64,000 nucleotides of DNA from Alkalibacterium gilvum (GTDB taxonomy: Bacteria > Bacillota > Bacilli > Lactobacillales > Carnobacteriaceae_A): positions 124,001 to 188,000 of the forward strand of contig NZ_FNYW01000002.1 in NCBI RefSeq assembly GCF_900109085.1, written 5' to 3'. Position numbers and translations under genes: made by a program. Under the pieces are notes generated by a model. The model made no database searches and was not told the origin of the DNA. It was given only the letters and a program-made list of their open reading frames with translations. Numbering within the stretch: position 1 is the first letter of the stretch; every line of letters begins with the position of its first letter. Shown piece by piece: positions 55,052 to 64,000 of this stretch.

Positions 55052-55978
55052 TTGTCAAAACCATTAGTATCTATTATCGTCCCAACCTATAATGTAGAAA
55101 AATATATAAAAGAGTGCATGGATTCATTGCTTGCTCAAACGTATCCAAACAAAGAAATTATTGTCCTTGATGATGCGTCGACGGATAAAACAGTGAGTCT
55201 ACTAGAAGCCTACACCAATAAAATCGAACTAATTAAAAATATAGAAAATAAAGGGCAGGGAAGACGCCGGAACCAAGGCTTTAAACAGGCCAAAGGGAAG
55301 TACATCTATTTCATGGATGCGGATGATTGGTTGGAAAAAGTAGCCATCACTGCCCTAGTCGCACAAGCAGAAAAGACAAACGCAGAATTAGTACGCTTTA
55401 ATGGAACGGTCTTTTACGAAGATGAACAAGCACAAATAAAAGAAGGTAATTATAATTTTTCAAAAACACTTACGCACAAAGAAGTCTACACAGGAGAGGC
55501 AGCTCTGGATAAAAATAGAAAAACATTTTCGCCATCCCCATGTTTATACTTAGTGAAGAAAGAATTGATTGATAAGCACAATGTATCATTTGTCGAAGGC
55601 GCCTTACATGAAGACGAATACTTCACCACACTTTTATTCGCACGCACCCAAAAAATGACGTATTTAAACAAAGACTACTATCATCGCCGCTACCGCACTG
55701 CCTCAACCATGACGGAAGAGACAGAAGAACATAAATTAAAGTCATTCGATTCGTACTTAAAGGTATTTAAAGCTCTTGATGAAGAACTAAGAAAATTCGA
55801 TTACTCAAACACTCAGAAACAGTTTATTAAACGCCAATTGCTTTCTATTTACAACGGATTGATCCAAAGTGACATCCAGCTAGAAATGAAAAACCAATTA
55901 ACAACATTAGAATGCATTACAATGAAGGATAAAGTGTTCTTAATCATGGCACGACTTAAGCAGCGATTCTTTAAATAA
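55052..55978 (+). CDS. GT2 family glycosyltransferase
   Basis: A 308-aa GT-A transferase. The start is TTG at 55052 with GAAGGGAG seven bases upstream; an in-frame GTG at 55031 precedes that site. Motifs are 'VSIIVPTYNVEKYIKECMDSLL', 'VLDDASTDKT' and 'YFMDADDW'. A helical basic C-terminal tail follows. It ends the first segment of the cluster; a new promoter region and more AT-rich genes follow after a 158-base gap. Confidence 0.87.
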   Translation: MSKPLVSIIVPTYNVEKYIKECMDSLLAQTYPNKEIIVLDDASTDKTVSLLEAYTNKIELIKNIENKGQGRRRNQGFKQAKGKYIYFMDADDWLEKVAITALVAQAEKTNAELVRFNGTVFYEDEQAQIKEGNYNFSKTLTHKEVYTGEAALDKNRKTFSPSPCLYLVKKELIDKHNVSFVEGALHEDEYFTTLLFARTQKMTYLNKDYYHRRYRTASTMTEETEEHKLKSFDSYLKVFKALDEELRKFDYSNTQKQFIKRQLLSIYNGLIQSDIQLEMKNQLTTLECITMKDKVFLIMARLKQRFFK

Positions 55979-56084
55979 GGCTAAAAAGTGAATAAGAAAC
56001 CACTTACCTTTACCAGATTATGACATTTCACTGAAAATCTATCGGTAGAGGTTCTTTTTATGGTAGAATAATCATTGATTGTTT

Positions 56085-56136
56085 TTGGAAACACAATACA
56101 AATATTTCATTTTATGCAGTAGGAGGAGATCCTTAG
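56085..56136 (+). promoter_or_regulatory. Ribosome-binding region of the second exopolysaccharide segment
   Basis: AGGAGGAGAT at 56121-56130 is close to a perfect Shine-Dalgarno match ahead of the priming transferase. A TGG-TAGAAT extended -10 lies just upstream at about 56062-56070, so a separate transcript may begin here. Confidence 0.45.
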
Positions 56137-57513
56137 ATGTCGAAATCTCATGGATTTGATCGAACAAAAAAAATTGTTATTGGTATATTGGATGTGATAA
56201 TATATCATCTAGCTTTTTACTTTTCGTTTTTTATTAGATACCAGGGTGAAATCCCAACAATTAACTTTAGTGCTTACCAGAGTGCAAGTGTATTTATTTT
56301 TATTAGTTTTATTCTATTAAATATATTGTTCGGAATTTATGTATTTTATAATAAACAAATTGCTGATTTTTTATATCTCACAATAATCGTTCAATTGTTG
56401 ATGTCATTTGTGATTATGGCAATGACTTTTGTAGGAAGATGGTTCGCTTTCCCACGAACAATCATATTAATTACATTCATAGTTAGCACACTTTTCTTAT
56501 TTTGTTGGAGAATAGTAGTGTTTAAACTATACCAAGACATAGATGGTTCAAAACATGTAATGGTTGTAGGGAATGTTGAAGCATGTCAGAAAGCTATATA
56601 TAATTTCAGCCACTCAAAAAATAAAAGGCATGTTATAAATTATGCTATAATAGATAACTATTATGAAAACATAAAAAAGTATATGTCGAATGTCGATATT
56701 ATATATTTGGCAGGTTCAATAGAAGAGAGCGAGAAAATACGCATATACGAACTAGCAATATTTAACAATAAAAAACTTTTCCTCAATACAAGTTTTGAAA
56801 ACCTAGTTTTAGTTAATCCTAACATTATGAGTATAGAAGATGAAAGTGTTATTGAAGCTTCAGATTTCTCAATATCACCAGAAGAAGATATTATTAAGCG
56901 GCTTATAGATTTTGTCACATCACTAATGCTACTGGTACTTTCGTTTCCGATAATGCTGGTCACTGCAGTTTTAATTAAACTTACTTCTAAAGGGCCTGTT
57001 TTCTATAAGCAAGTCAGGATAACTAAGGATCAAAAAGAGTTTAATATCCTTAAATTTAGAACGATGAGTGTGACAGCAGAACAAGAATCAGGACCAGTGT
57101 TGGCGTCTGCTCAAGACGCGAGAGTGACACCAATTGGAGAATATTTGAGATCACTAAGAATAGATGAATTGCCTCAACTCATAAATGTTTTAAAAGGGGA
57201 CATGGCTCTTGTTGGACCGCGCCCTGAAAGACCTTTTTTTGTTGATCAATTCAAAGAGGAAAACCCTTATTACTATCTAAGACATAATATAAGAACAGGT
57301 ATTACTGGATACGCACAGGTATATGGGAAATATGCAACAGACTTTAACAGCAAATTGAATTTTGATTTAGTCTATATAAAAAAATACTCTTTTATTCTAG
57401 ATGTGAAAATTTTACTCCAAACCATAAAAATATTGTTTGATAAAATTTCCTCTCAAGGTGTTGATGAAAAAGTAGAATTATTTTTTCCAGAAGATGTAAA
57501 AGTATTAAAATAG
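56137..57513 (+). CDS. Priming polyprenyl-phosphate glycosylphosphotransferase
   Basis: A 458-aa protein that starts repeat-unit synthesis by moving a sugar phosphate to undecaprenyl phosphate. Four N-terminal membrane segments (to about 125) and a soluble linker precede a fifth membrane helix near 255-280. The C-terminal bacterial sugar transferase domain shows 'KGPVFYKQVRITKDQKEFNILKFRTM', 'LRSLRIDELPQLINVLKGDMALVGPRPERP' and 'GITGYAQVYGKY'. It is of the WbaP/CpsE class; the sugar is unknown. It is the key gene of the cluster and the first of its AT-rich second half. Confidence 0.92.
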   Translation: MSKSHGFDRTKKIVIGILDVIIYHLAFYFSFFIRYQGEIPTINFSAYQSASVFIFISFILLNILFGIYVFYNKQIADFLYLTIIVQLLMSFVIMAMTFVGRWFAFPRTIILITFIVSTLFLFCWRIVVFKLYQDIDGSKHVMVVGNVEACQKAIYNFSHSKNKRHVINYAIIDNYYENIKKYMSNVDIIYLAGSIEESEKIRIYELAIFNNKKLFLNTSFENLVLVNPNIMSIEDESVIEASDFSISPEEDIIKRLIDFVTSLMLLVLSFPIMLVTAVLIKLTSKGPVFYKQVRITKDQKEFNILKFRTMSVTAEQESGPVLASAQDARVTPIGEYLRSLRIDELPQLINVLKGDMALVGPRPERPFFVDQFKEENPYYYLRHNIRTGITGYAQVYGKYATDFNSKLNFDLVYIKKYSFILDVKILLQTIKILFDKISSQGVDEKVELFFPEDVKVLK

Positions 57514-57528
57514 AAATGAGCGATCAAT

Positions 57529-58281
57529 ATGACTCAAACGCTAGTGACAATAATAACACCTGTTTTTGATGCAGAGAAACACTTAAACGAAACAATAAAA
57601 TCAGTACTAGACCAAACATATGAAAATTTTGAATATCTTTTGGTAGACGATTGCTCGAATGATGACAGCCAAAATATTGTAAAACAATATTCGGAAAAAG
57701 ATTCTCGAGTAAAGCTGATTAGACTATCTAAAAATTCTGGTGCAGCTGTTGCTAGAAATAAAGGTTTAGAACAAGCAAAAGGATCGTTTATTGCATTTTT
57801 AGATAGTGATGATATTTGGTATCCAGAAAAGCTTTCTAAACAGATCGATTTTATGCATGAGAATGATTATGGGTTCACTTACACAAAATTTGAATTGATT
57901 AATGAAGATGGTAGTTTGAAAAAAGAAGCATCAAATCTTCCTCAAAAATTAAATTACTATTCTCTTTTAAAAAATACTGCCATTGCATGTAGTACGGTAA
58001 TGATTAATAAGAAAAAGATTGGAGACTTTCGAATGCCTTTAGTGCGCAAAGGTCAGGATACGGCAACCTGGTTGAAAATTTTGAGAGATTATGAGTATGC
58101 TTTTCTTTTAAACGAAACTTTAAATCAATACAGAGCAGTAGAAGGGTCGCTATCCAGTAATAAAATACAAGCTCTTAAAAGAACATGGAATACGTATCGC
58201 AACCTAGAACAGTTGCCATTACTAAAGGCTATTTATTATTTTACTTTCTCAGTTGTTAATGCAGTATTAAGGCGCATTTAA
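57529..58281 (+). CDS. GT2 family glycosyltransferase
   Basis: A compact 250-aa GT-A transferase: 'LVTIITPVFDAEKHLNETIKSVL', 'LLVDDCSNDDSQNIV', 'GAAVARNKGLEQAKGSFIAFLDSDDIWYPEKL'. The late 'MPLVRKGQDTATWLKILRD' is common in teichuronic/capsule transferases. It starts 15 bases after the priming enzyme. Donor and linkage are unknown. Confidence 0.88.
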   Translation: MTQTLVTIITPVFDAEKHLNETIKSVLDQTYENFEYLLVDDCSNDDSQNIVKQYSEKDSRVKLIRLSKNSGAAVARNKGLEQAKGSFIAFLDSDDIWYPEKLSKQIDFMHENDYGFTYTKFELINEDGSLKKEASNLPQKLNYYSLLKNTAIACSTVMINKKKIGDFRMPLVRKGQDTATWLKILRDYEYAFLLNETLNQYRAVEGSLSSNKIQALKRTWNTYRNLEQLPLLKAIYYFTFSVVNAVLRRI

Positions 58282-58304
58282 TCATTAAGGAGCAGATCTT
58301 AATC

Positions 58305-59510
58305 ATGAATTATTTAGTCAAACGTTACACAAATATGAATAACTCATCGATTAAATCTATATTAAATGGTGTTATTTTAACTTTACTGTGTATATCTTTT
58401 ACGACTTTTGATATGATGATTTCGCTTATTAGTTTAAGTGAGATAATTTTAGTTGGTTTATTACCGATTCTACTTTACAAAACCATTAGATATTTTAAAT
58501 ATTTAGAGTGGGGTGTGATCGGTAGCGTAGGTGTATTTATTTTATTAATTACAACTGTTCAGATCTTTTTTAATGAAAATTTCATGTTGAAGCCAGCAGT
58601 ATATGGCAGTGCGAAAATTTTTTTTTACACACTAGTCTTTTTTTCTGGCTTTACTTTTATAAAAAAAGAAAAACTTACATTATCTCTCATAAAGATAAAT
58701 AACATTAGCGCTATGATAGTAATAATAATTGGTATTTATATCAATATAGCAATTTACACTGATAAGTTACCATTTGAGTTTCTATGGACACTTCTAAGAA
58801 CCGACGATAGCAGCTACTATTTTAGAGGAACTGAAAATCTCATTCGAATGAGAAGTATTTTTAACGAGCCCGCACACCTTGGTTTTTACTTAAATACCAT
58901 TTTAGGTGTTAATCTATTTAATAGAATAAGAAATTCAAATATTTTAGTAAATAGTGTGTTGGTTTTAGGAGTTGTTTTAACTTTCTCATTTTCATCGCTG
59001 ATTATAGTATTAATTAGCCTATTCATCTATACAATACAAAAAATCCATCGTAAAAAAAGTTTGCCCAAGCCCATCTACATGGTTTTTACAAGTCTTATGA
59101 TTCTCATTGTATTCATATTTGCTGGTGATTGGTTAGAATTAAGTCTGGTAGATCGTTTACAGGATATTACTCAAGGTAAGGATAACTCCGCCATAGAGAG
59201 AATAATTGGAAGTTGGAAATATATAACGCTGGATAGTACCTTGATAGGTGTAGGAATAGGCAATGCCCCAACCCTTTTTAACAATTACGCTTATATATTA
59301 ACAGAGATGGGATTTGTAGCTATAACGGGATTTGTAATAGTAACAGCAGTTATCTTTGTAAATAATTTCGGTTTAGGAATGCTCTTACTATTATTAAATT
59401 TTCAAAAAGGGGGTTACTTATCTGCGTCCTTTACACTATCGCTTTTATTTATTATGGTTGTCTTACAAAGAAATAAAGTTAAAGAAAATATCATAAACGA
59501 GGTGAAATGA
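58305..59510 (+). CDS. Wzy-like polysaccharide polymerase, first
   Basis: A 401-aa protein with ten or more membrane segments, no soluble domain, and a large outside loop containing 'SMR-SIFNEPAHLGFYLN'-type residues ('RMRSIFNEPAHLGFYLNTILG'), a pattern seen in O-antigen polymerases and ligases. 'GSWKYITLDSTLIGVGIGNAP' is a second typical loop. It would link repeat units on the outer membrane face. It overlaps the next gene by 4 bases. Such proteins diverge so much that naming rests on topology and context. Confidence 0.78.
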   Translation: MNYLVKRYTNMNNSSIKSILNGVILTLLCISFTTFDMMISLISLSEIILVGLLPILLYKTIRYFKYLEWGVIGSVGVFILLITTVQIFFNENFMLKPAVYGSAKIFFYTLVFFSGFTFIKKEKLTLSLIKINNISAMIVIIIGIYINIAIYTDKLPFEFLWTLLRTDDSSYYFRGTENLIRMRSIFNEPAHLGFYLNTILGVNLFNRIRNSNILVNSVLVLGVVLTFSFSSLIIVLISLFIYTIQKIHRKKSLPKPIYMVFTSLMILIVFIFAGDWLELSLVDRLQDITQGKDNSAIERIIGSWKYITLDSTLIGVGIGNAPTLFNNYAYILTEMGFVAITGFVIVTAVIFVNNFGLGMLLLLLNFQKGGYLSASFTLSLLFIMVVLQRNKVKENIINEVK

Positions 59511-60835
59511 TGGTAGAAAAAATTAAGTATCTGGGAGTAATATTGCTCTCGCATTACTTACTGTATCCATTTTATTTAGATGCATTCAGTAATTCATTAC
59601 AGCAGCTTTTAATTTTTGGGTCATTATTGATATATGCAATTATTAATAAAGAAATTTTTTCGACTCTATTCAAAGGCTTAAGAGAGAAAAAAATGTATTT
59701 CACTATAGCTATGCTGCTGTTTTCAATAATCCTACTTGCTTCATTTTTCATTCCCATAATATATCAAACGATGGATTTTTCTTACCTATCCTCACAAATT
59801 AGACACGTTTTTTATCTTCTAATGTATATTATATTACTGGCAATGATACGAATCAAAAAACCTGCACAGAATTTGAAAAACGAATTTATGAAACTATTTA
59901 CTTTGGCGACACGAAACTATGTGGTATTTACAATGGTATTATTGGCTGTAGGACCATTTAGAGAGTTTTGGCTTAACTTCATCCACGAAACTCCCAGAAG
60001 ATTAGAACTTTTAGAGATGCCTATATATTTTGCCCGTATAGGATGGGCGGGATATTCGGGCTTTAGTGTGACATTTTTTTGCACAATTGCTGTGTTATTT
60101 TCAATATATTTGATTTTACATACGTATGAACATCAAAAGAAAATTTCGATAAAAGAAGTTATAAATATGTTTTTTGCGTTAATTGGAAATGCTTTTTATG
60201 GTAGATCGGGACTTCTCGTTTCTCTAATCTTAATAATTATTGGGGCAGCTTACTTCGTATTTATAAATAGAAAAATTAAATACATTGTATATCTTGTATC
60301 TGCCATTGTGATTATTTTTATGCTTTTGACGATTATAAAAGAATTCAATTCAACCTTAGCTAGTTGGTACAGCTGGATGATGCAACCTTTCGTCAGTTTA
60401 ATTGAATCGGGACGGATTGAGACGTCTTCGACAGATGCTTTGTGGGAAATGTGGTTTATACCTGATGATTCTACAATTTTATTTGGAGATGGTTTCTACA
60501 CTAGTCCATTAAATGGGCGATACTACATGGGCACTGATGTTGGATTTTTAAGACCTTTACTTTTCTTTGGAAGTACCTTTATGACAACAATTTATATAGT
60601 GCCAGCAACTTTGAGTATAGGCATAGCATCAAAAAATCGCTTGAACAAATTCTTTGCATTTTTATCTTTAATTACATTATTTATATTTGAAATTAAGGCC
60701 GAAGTTGTATTTCTATTAATTCCTATCCTTATTATTTTATTTATCGGAGAATTTTCAAGTCGAGAGGATAAAGAAAACACGTACAAAAATAATAGATCAT
60801 ATAAAACTATTGTCACGGAGGGAATAGCTAGATGA
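59507..60835 (+). CDS. Wzy-like membrane protein, second
   Basis: A 442-aa polytopic protein of about eleven segments, with loops 'IGNAFYGRSGLLVSLILIII' and 'ILFGDGFYTSPLNGRYYMGTDVGFLRPLLFFGS'. The GDGFY...D-G-F pattern is typical of O-antigen polymerases, and it could be the real polymerase while its neighbour is a ligase or the reverse. Having two polymerase-like genes side by side is unusual. It overlaps both neighbours by 4 bases (ATGA), so translation is coupled. Confidence 0.75.
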   Translation: MMVEKIKYLGVILLSHYLLYPFYLDAFSNSLQQLLIFGSLLIYAIINKEIFSTLFKGLREKKMYFTIAMLLFSIILLASFFIPIIYQTMDFSYLSSQIRHVFYLLMYIILLAMIRIKKPAQNLKNEFMKLFTLATRNYVVFTMVLLAVGPFREFWLNFIHETPRRLELLEMPIYFARIGWAGYSGFSVTFFCTIAVLFSIYLILHTYEHQKKISIKEVINMFFALIGNAFYGRSGLLVSLILIIIGAAYFVFINRKIKYIVYLVSAIVIIFMLLTIIKEFNSTLASWYSWMMQPFVSLIESGRIETSSTDALWEMWFIPDDSTILFGDGFYTSPLNGRYYMGTDVGFLRPLLFFGSTFMTTIYIVPATLSIGIASKNRLNKFFAFLSLITLFIFEIKAEVVFLLIPILIILFIGEFSSREDKENTYKNNRSYKTIVTEGIAR

Positions 60836-61965
60836 ATTACGCGTTAAGAGTACTGCATATTATGAGTAGTGATGGAGGAGGCATTTCTTCTTTCATAAAA
60901 AACAAAGCTATCGAATTAAAAAATAGCAATGTAAGATTTGATGTCTTGACTTATGATCCAGTTTCTAGTCAGTTTGAAGAAGCAATTCGATTGACTGGTG
61001 GGGATATTTTCTACATGTCAAATCCTAAAAAAGCGTCATTTGTCAGATTTATAAGAGAAGTAAATTCAGCCATGAACATAGATACAAAGCACACTATTGT
61101 TCATTCGCATATTCAAGGCTATCGGTTTATACCTTTTTACATGTTAGCCAAAAAAAATAACATAAAAAGAATTTTAGTACATGCACATACAGACCTAGAT
61201 CCTATCCAAAATGATTCTATTGAAAGTAAACTAAATAGAATAATCAACGCAAATATTGGTGTATCGAGAGTTTCATGTGGAATTAAAGCTTCTAAAACAA
61301 TTTTTGGTAAAAAAAAAGCAAGTAGTGGTACAATAATGCACATACCCAATAGTATTGCTATTGATCAATTTGTAAAGCAAGCAGATAAAAAGAAGCTTAA
61401 AGAAGAACTTTTCGGAGTAGGAAATTCGAATAAGAAGGTAATAGGAACTGTTGCACGATTTAATAAACAAAAAAATCATGAATTTATGGTATCTATTATA
61501 GAAGAACTTTCCAAAGAAAATGTGGATTTTCTTTGGGTGTTTGTCGGCGAAGGAGAACTTCTAGAATCGATTCAAGATAAAATTAAAAACTCCGATTTAG
61601 AAAAATTCGTACTCTTTATGGGGAAAAGAAATGACGTACCAGAATTATTAAAGGCCTTTGACTTATTTGCGCTCCCCTCATTATATGAAGGATTACCCAC
61701 TGTTGCGATCGAGTCACAAGCAGCAGGAACCCCAATACTACTTTCTGATTCAATTACAACTGAATGCGATTTAGGTCTTGAACTTGTAGAATTTTTACCT
61801 CTGAAAACTAATGAGTGGGTGGATACAATACAAAGAGGCTCGATTTCTAGAGCAGAAAATAAGATTATAATCGAAAAACTAGAAGAAAAAAAGTTTACAA
61901 ACGAACAGTCTGCTAAACTATATAAAGATTATTTAAATGGTGATATCAAATCTTATGAGATATAA
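60832..61965 (+). CDS. GT4 family glycosyltransferase
   Basis: A 377-aa GT-B retaining transferase. The N-terminal 'VLHIMSSDGGGISSFIKNKA' is the glycine-rich acceptor-side loop, and the C-terminal half has 'IGTVARFNKQKNHEFMV' and the E-x7-E motif in 'PSLYEGLPTVAIESQAAGTPIL'. Close to EpsF-type enzymes of exopolysaccharide clusters. The start ATG overlaps the previous stop. The sugar donor cannot be predicted. Confidence 0.9.
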   Translation: MNYALRVLHIMSSDGGGISSFIKNKAIELKNSNVRFDVLTYDPVSSQFEEAIRLTGGDIFYMSNPKKASFVRFIREVNSAMNIDTKHTIVHSHIQGYRFIPFYMLAKKNNIKRILVHAHTDLDPIQNDSIESKLNRIINANIGVSRVSCGIKASKTIFGKKKASSGTIMHIPNSIAIDQFVKQADKKKLKEELFGVGNSNKKVIGTVARFNKQKNHEFMVSIIEELSKENVDFLWVFVGEGELLESIQDKIKNSDLEKFVLFMGKRNDVPELLKAFDLFALPSLYEGLPTVAIESQAAGTPILLSDSITTECDLGLELVEFLPLKTNEWVDTIQRGSISRAENKIIIEKLEEKKFTNEQSAKLYKDYLNGDIKSYEI

Positions 61966-61986
61966 ATAGGATTGAAAGGAACGTTT

Positions 61987-62895
61987 ATGAAAAATCTAAT
62001 TAGTGTAATTATTACAACATACAAACGGGACCAAGAATATTTAAAAAGAGCGATTGATAGCGTATTAAATCAAACATATGAGCATACTGAACTAATTGTA
62101 ATAGACGATAACGGATTAAATACAGAGTATCAAAAAAATGTATTTAACTTAATTGAGTCTTATTATAGCAATAATTCTATTAATTATTTTCCCAATGAAA
62201 TAAATCAAGGGGCTCAAGTTTCTAGGAATAATGGTTTAAAAAAAGCAAGCGGGGACTACATCTCTTTTTTAGATGATGATGATGAATGGTTACCTGATAA
62301 GCTAAAAAAACAAATACTCTTGTTTGAAAATACGAAGAAAAAGAAACTAGGATTAGTATACTGTGATTATAATGTTATTACGGAATCACAAGAGGAAATC
62401 GACATAAAAAAAGTAAAAGTTCCAGAGTATGAAGATCAAACTGCATTCAGGGAATTATTACGAATTAACTATATTGCTTCAACGTCGTTTCCCCTGATAA
62501 AGAGAGAATGTTTCGAAAAAATAGGTGGTTTTGATACTACACTAGTGGCAAGCCAGGATTACGACATGTGGATACGTATAATGAAAAAGTATGAAATCAG
62601 TGCAATAAATGAACCATTAGTCAATTATTATAAGCATGATGAAGAAAGAATAACTTCCAACCCTGAGAAAAAAGAACATGCTGAAAAAGTATTTTTAAAG
62701 AAGCACTTCAATGATATAAGCAAAGACAGAAAGGCACTTGGTGAGAAATATAAAAAAATAGGTATTTACTTAATGAAACAGAATAAAAATAGTGAAGCCA
62801 GACAGTACTTTAAAAAAAGTATTTTAAACGAACCGATAGGGATCAGAGTTTATAAGTACTATATTCAAACAATTTATCAGTCTGTAGTATCTTAA
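61987..62895 (+). CDS. GT2 family glycosyltransferase
   Basis: A 302-aa GT-A transferase. The start is ATG at 61987 with GAAAGGAACG upstream; an in-frame TTG at 61972 overlaps that site. Motifs are 'ISVIITTYKRDQEYLKRAIDSVL', 'IVIDDNGLN', 'GAQVSRNNGLKKASGDYISFLDDDDEWLPDKL' and 'SQDYDMWIRIM'. A short C-terminal TPR-like tail ('NSEARQYFKKSILNEP') follows. It is the last transferase before the co-polymerase-like gene. Confidence 0.88.
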   Translation: MKNLISVIITTYKRDQEYLKRAIDSVLNQTYEHTELIVIDDNGLNTEYQKNVFNLIESYYSNNSINYFPNEINQGAQVSRNNGLKKASGDYISFLDDDDEWLPDKLKKQILLFENTKKKKLGLVYCDYNVITESQEEIDIKKVKVPEYEDQTAFRELLRINYIASTSFPLIKRECFEKIGGFDTTLVASQDYDMWIRIMKKYEISAINEPLVNYYKHDEERITSNPEKKEHAEKVFLKKHFNDISKDRKALGEKYKKIGIYLMKQNKNSEARQYFKKSILNEPIGIRVYKYYIQTIYQSVVS

Positions 62896-62920
62896 AGCTA
62901 AGACTAGAAAGGAATAAGAA

Positions 62921-63979
62921 ATGACTAAATTGTTATTAGAAATAAAAGACTTTTTTAAAAGCAATATGAAATTTATTATTTTGGGGACACTGATTACTGG
63001 CTTATTGTATACAACATTTACTGTTTTTAGAAATTCAGGAAACGGAACAAATAATAGTGAAACACAAGATGAGAATATAGAGGAACTGTACTCAGATGGT
63101 GCATACTTTAATTTCTATGTGGAAAATGAAGACGGATCAGCATTTAATAATACTTCTATTTTAGAACAGTTTCTTTTAATGGAAGATACACTTGAGAGCA
63201 TATCTAATAATACGAATATTGATATCTTAAGCATGTTTCAGGAAGAGAGAAGATCCTCGTTCGAAAGAACGCCTGAAAATAGAGGTGTTCTTGGATTGAC
63301 AAGAAATACTTATTCTAATCGTCTAAGTCTAATAGTACAAACTCCAAAGCAATCAGATAATTTGACGATTGCAAACTATATTTATGATATGATTCGAAAC
63401 GATGAGATTCCTATCCTTGCAGATAAAGAAGTATATTTTTTCGAGACTCCTAGAAAACTTGATTCTGTGCTCGTTTCGGAAGAAGTTATGGAGGTAGAAA
63501 AAACTGAGAATTCTCTGATAAATATATTAATTAGTGCAATAACGAGTTTGTTATTTGGATTCGTTATATTTAGTGGTATTGCATTTTTAAGAGCTTTATT
63601 CAGCAATCAACTAAATTATTCATTTGCATACTTCAGAGAAGAAGATGATCAATTTGAAATTCTAGATAGAAGAGTTAATAATTTCGATGAAGTTAAACAT
63701 ATGGTATCCATTCCAGAAGTAGAAGAAAGAATCATTTTAAGTGAATTAGGCTCTGAAAGTGTTATAAAAAACAATGAAATATTACCACTAAACAATAATG
63801 CAATCAAAGTAAGATATCTAAATGATTTGGTAGACGTTAAACTTCAATCTTCTGCTGCGGAAGTGTTAGTAATAGTAGTGACCTCAAAAACAACAAGAAA
63901 GTGGTATCGTAAGCAACGTAAATTCTTAAAAGCTTATAATTTACCAGTGAAAGTATTACAAGTCAATGAAGCTTTATAA
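62921..63979 (+). CDS. Wzz/CapA-like polysaccharide co-polymerase
   Basis: A 352-aa protein with a membrane segment near residues 16-36, an extracellular domain of about 155 residues and a second segment near 195-225, then a cytosolic region of about 130 residues. This is the topology of chain-length regulators of the Wzz/CpsC class, although the cytosolic tail is longer than usual and no Walker motif is seen. 'SNRLSLIVQTPKQSDNLTIANYIYDMI' resembles the transporter-like loop of Wzz proteins. A further gene probably begins at 63997 (GGGGAAAA-ATG), cut by the window edge; a CpsD-like tyrosine kinase would be expected there. Confidence 0.7.
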   Translation: MTKLLLEIKDFFKSNMKFIILGTLITGLLYTTFTVFRNSGNGTNNSETQDENIEELYSDGAYFNFYVENEDGSAFNNTSILEQFLLMEDTLESISNNTNIDILSMFQEERRSSFERTPENRGVLGLTRNTYSNRLSLIVQTPKQSDNLTIANYIYDMIRNDEIPILADKEVYFFETPRKLDSVLVSEEVMEVEKTENSLINILISAITSLLFGFVIFSGIAFLRALFSNQLNYSFAYFREEDDQFEILDRRVNNFDEVKHMVSIPEVEERIILSELGSESVIKNNEILPLNNNAIKVRYLNDLVDVKLQSSAAEVLVIVVTSKTTRKWYRKQRKFLKAYNLPVKVLQVNEAL

Positions 63980-64000
63980 GAAAGAAGCGGGGAAAAATGA

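Overview
This is a low-GC Gram-positive (Bacillota) chromosomal segment. The gene content fits the Lactobacillales, and a Carnobacteriaceae-like or Listeria-like host is my best guess. The reasons are the strong AGGAGG-type ribosome binding sites, TTG and GTG starts, a tRNA gene without encoded CCA, a heterodimeric BmrCD-type exporter, lactose/cellobiose-type PTS IIA and IIB, and a LacI-controlled carbohydrate locus that uses a shared (off-window) ATPase. The exact genus cannot be fixed from the sequence alone.

Layout. Positions 1-4600 hold household genes: a truncated DUF1538 membrane protein, a YkuE-like phosphoesterase, a Gfo/Idh oxidoreductase, and an orphan PTS IIB/IIA pair. Positions 4700-8600 carry a heterodimeric ABC exporter preceded by a 30-codon leader ORF and a terminator, which looks like ribosome-controlled attenuation. 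A YczE-type membrane protein, tRNA-Arg(CCT) and a 52-bp tandem hairpin array follow. Then come OsmC, an esterase and a frameshifted aldo/keto reductase.

Positions 12600-38610 are the main accessory block: a large, probably beta-1,2-glucan (sophoro-oligosaccharide) utilisation locus. It begins with a GH3 beta-glucosidase, a 1114-aa GH94 1,2-beta-oligoglucan phosphorylase and a lipoprotein solute-binding protein. Next come a 998-aa solute-binding protein with a long N-terminal extension, two permease pairs, an NHL/Yip1 membrane protein and a DUF5696 surface protein. The block continues with a GH144-like glucanase, a frameshifted sulfatase-superfamily enzyme and a GH13 alpha-glucosidase. On the opposite strand are an SGL-clan-like lipoprotein and an EEP-family hydrolase. 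A LacI regulator closes the locus, and the same palindromic core (GAAACGTTTC) lies at three promoter regions. The proposed logic is outside cleavage of the glucan by the lipoprotein, capture and import by two ABC systems, internal trimming by the GH144-like enzyme, phosphorolysis by GH94, and final hydrolysis by GH3.

Positions 38640-52200 return to core-type genes: ASCH protein, M29 aminopeptidase, TetR regulator, flavodoxin, lipid kinase, methionine aminopeptidase, CinA, acyltransferase, DUF421 protein, K+ channel-like protein and GalE. They are interspersed with unusual intergenic repeats. Two near-duplicate modules (terminator, 24-bp palindrome, CATACGCGC hairpin, then a hairpin array of 103-bp period) flank a NERD-domain gene. 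A 61-bp direct repeat with an inverted partial copy lies before the aminopeptidase.

Positions 52400-64000 are an exopolysaccharide/capsule cluster of Wzx/Wzy type. It holds five GT2 and GT4 glycosyltransferases, a priming phosphoglycosyltransferase, two polymerase-like membrane proteins, a co-polymerase-like protein at the right edge, and a flippase gene broken by an in-frame stop.
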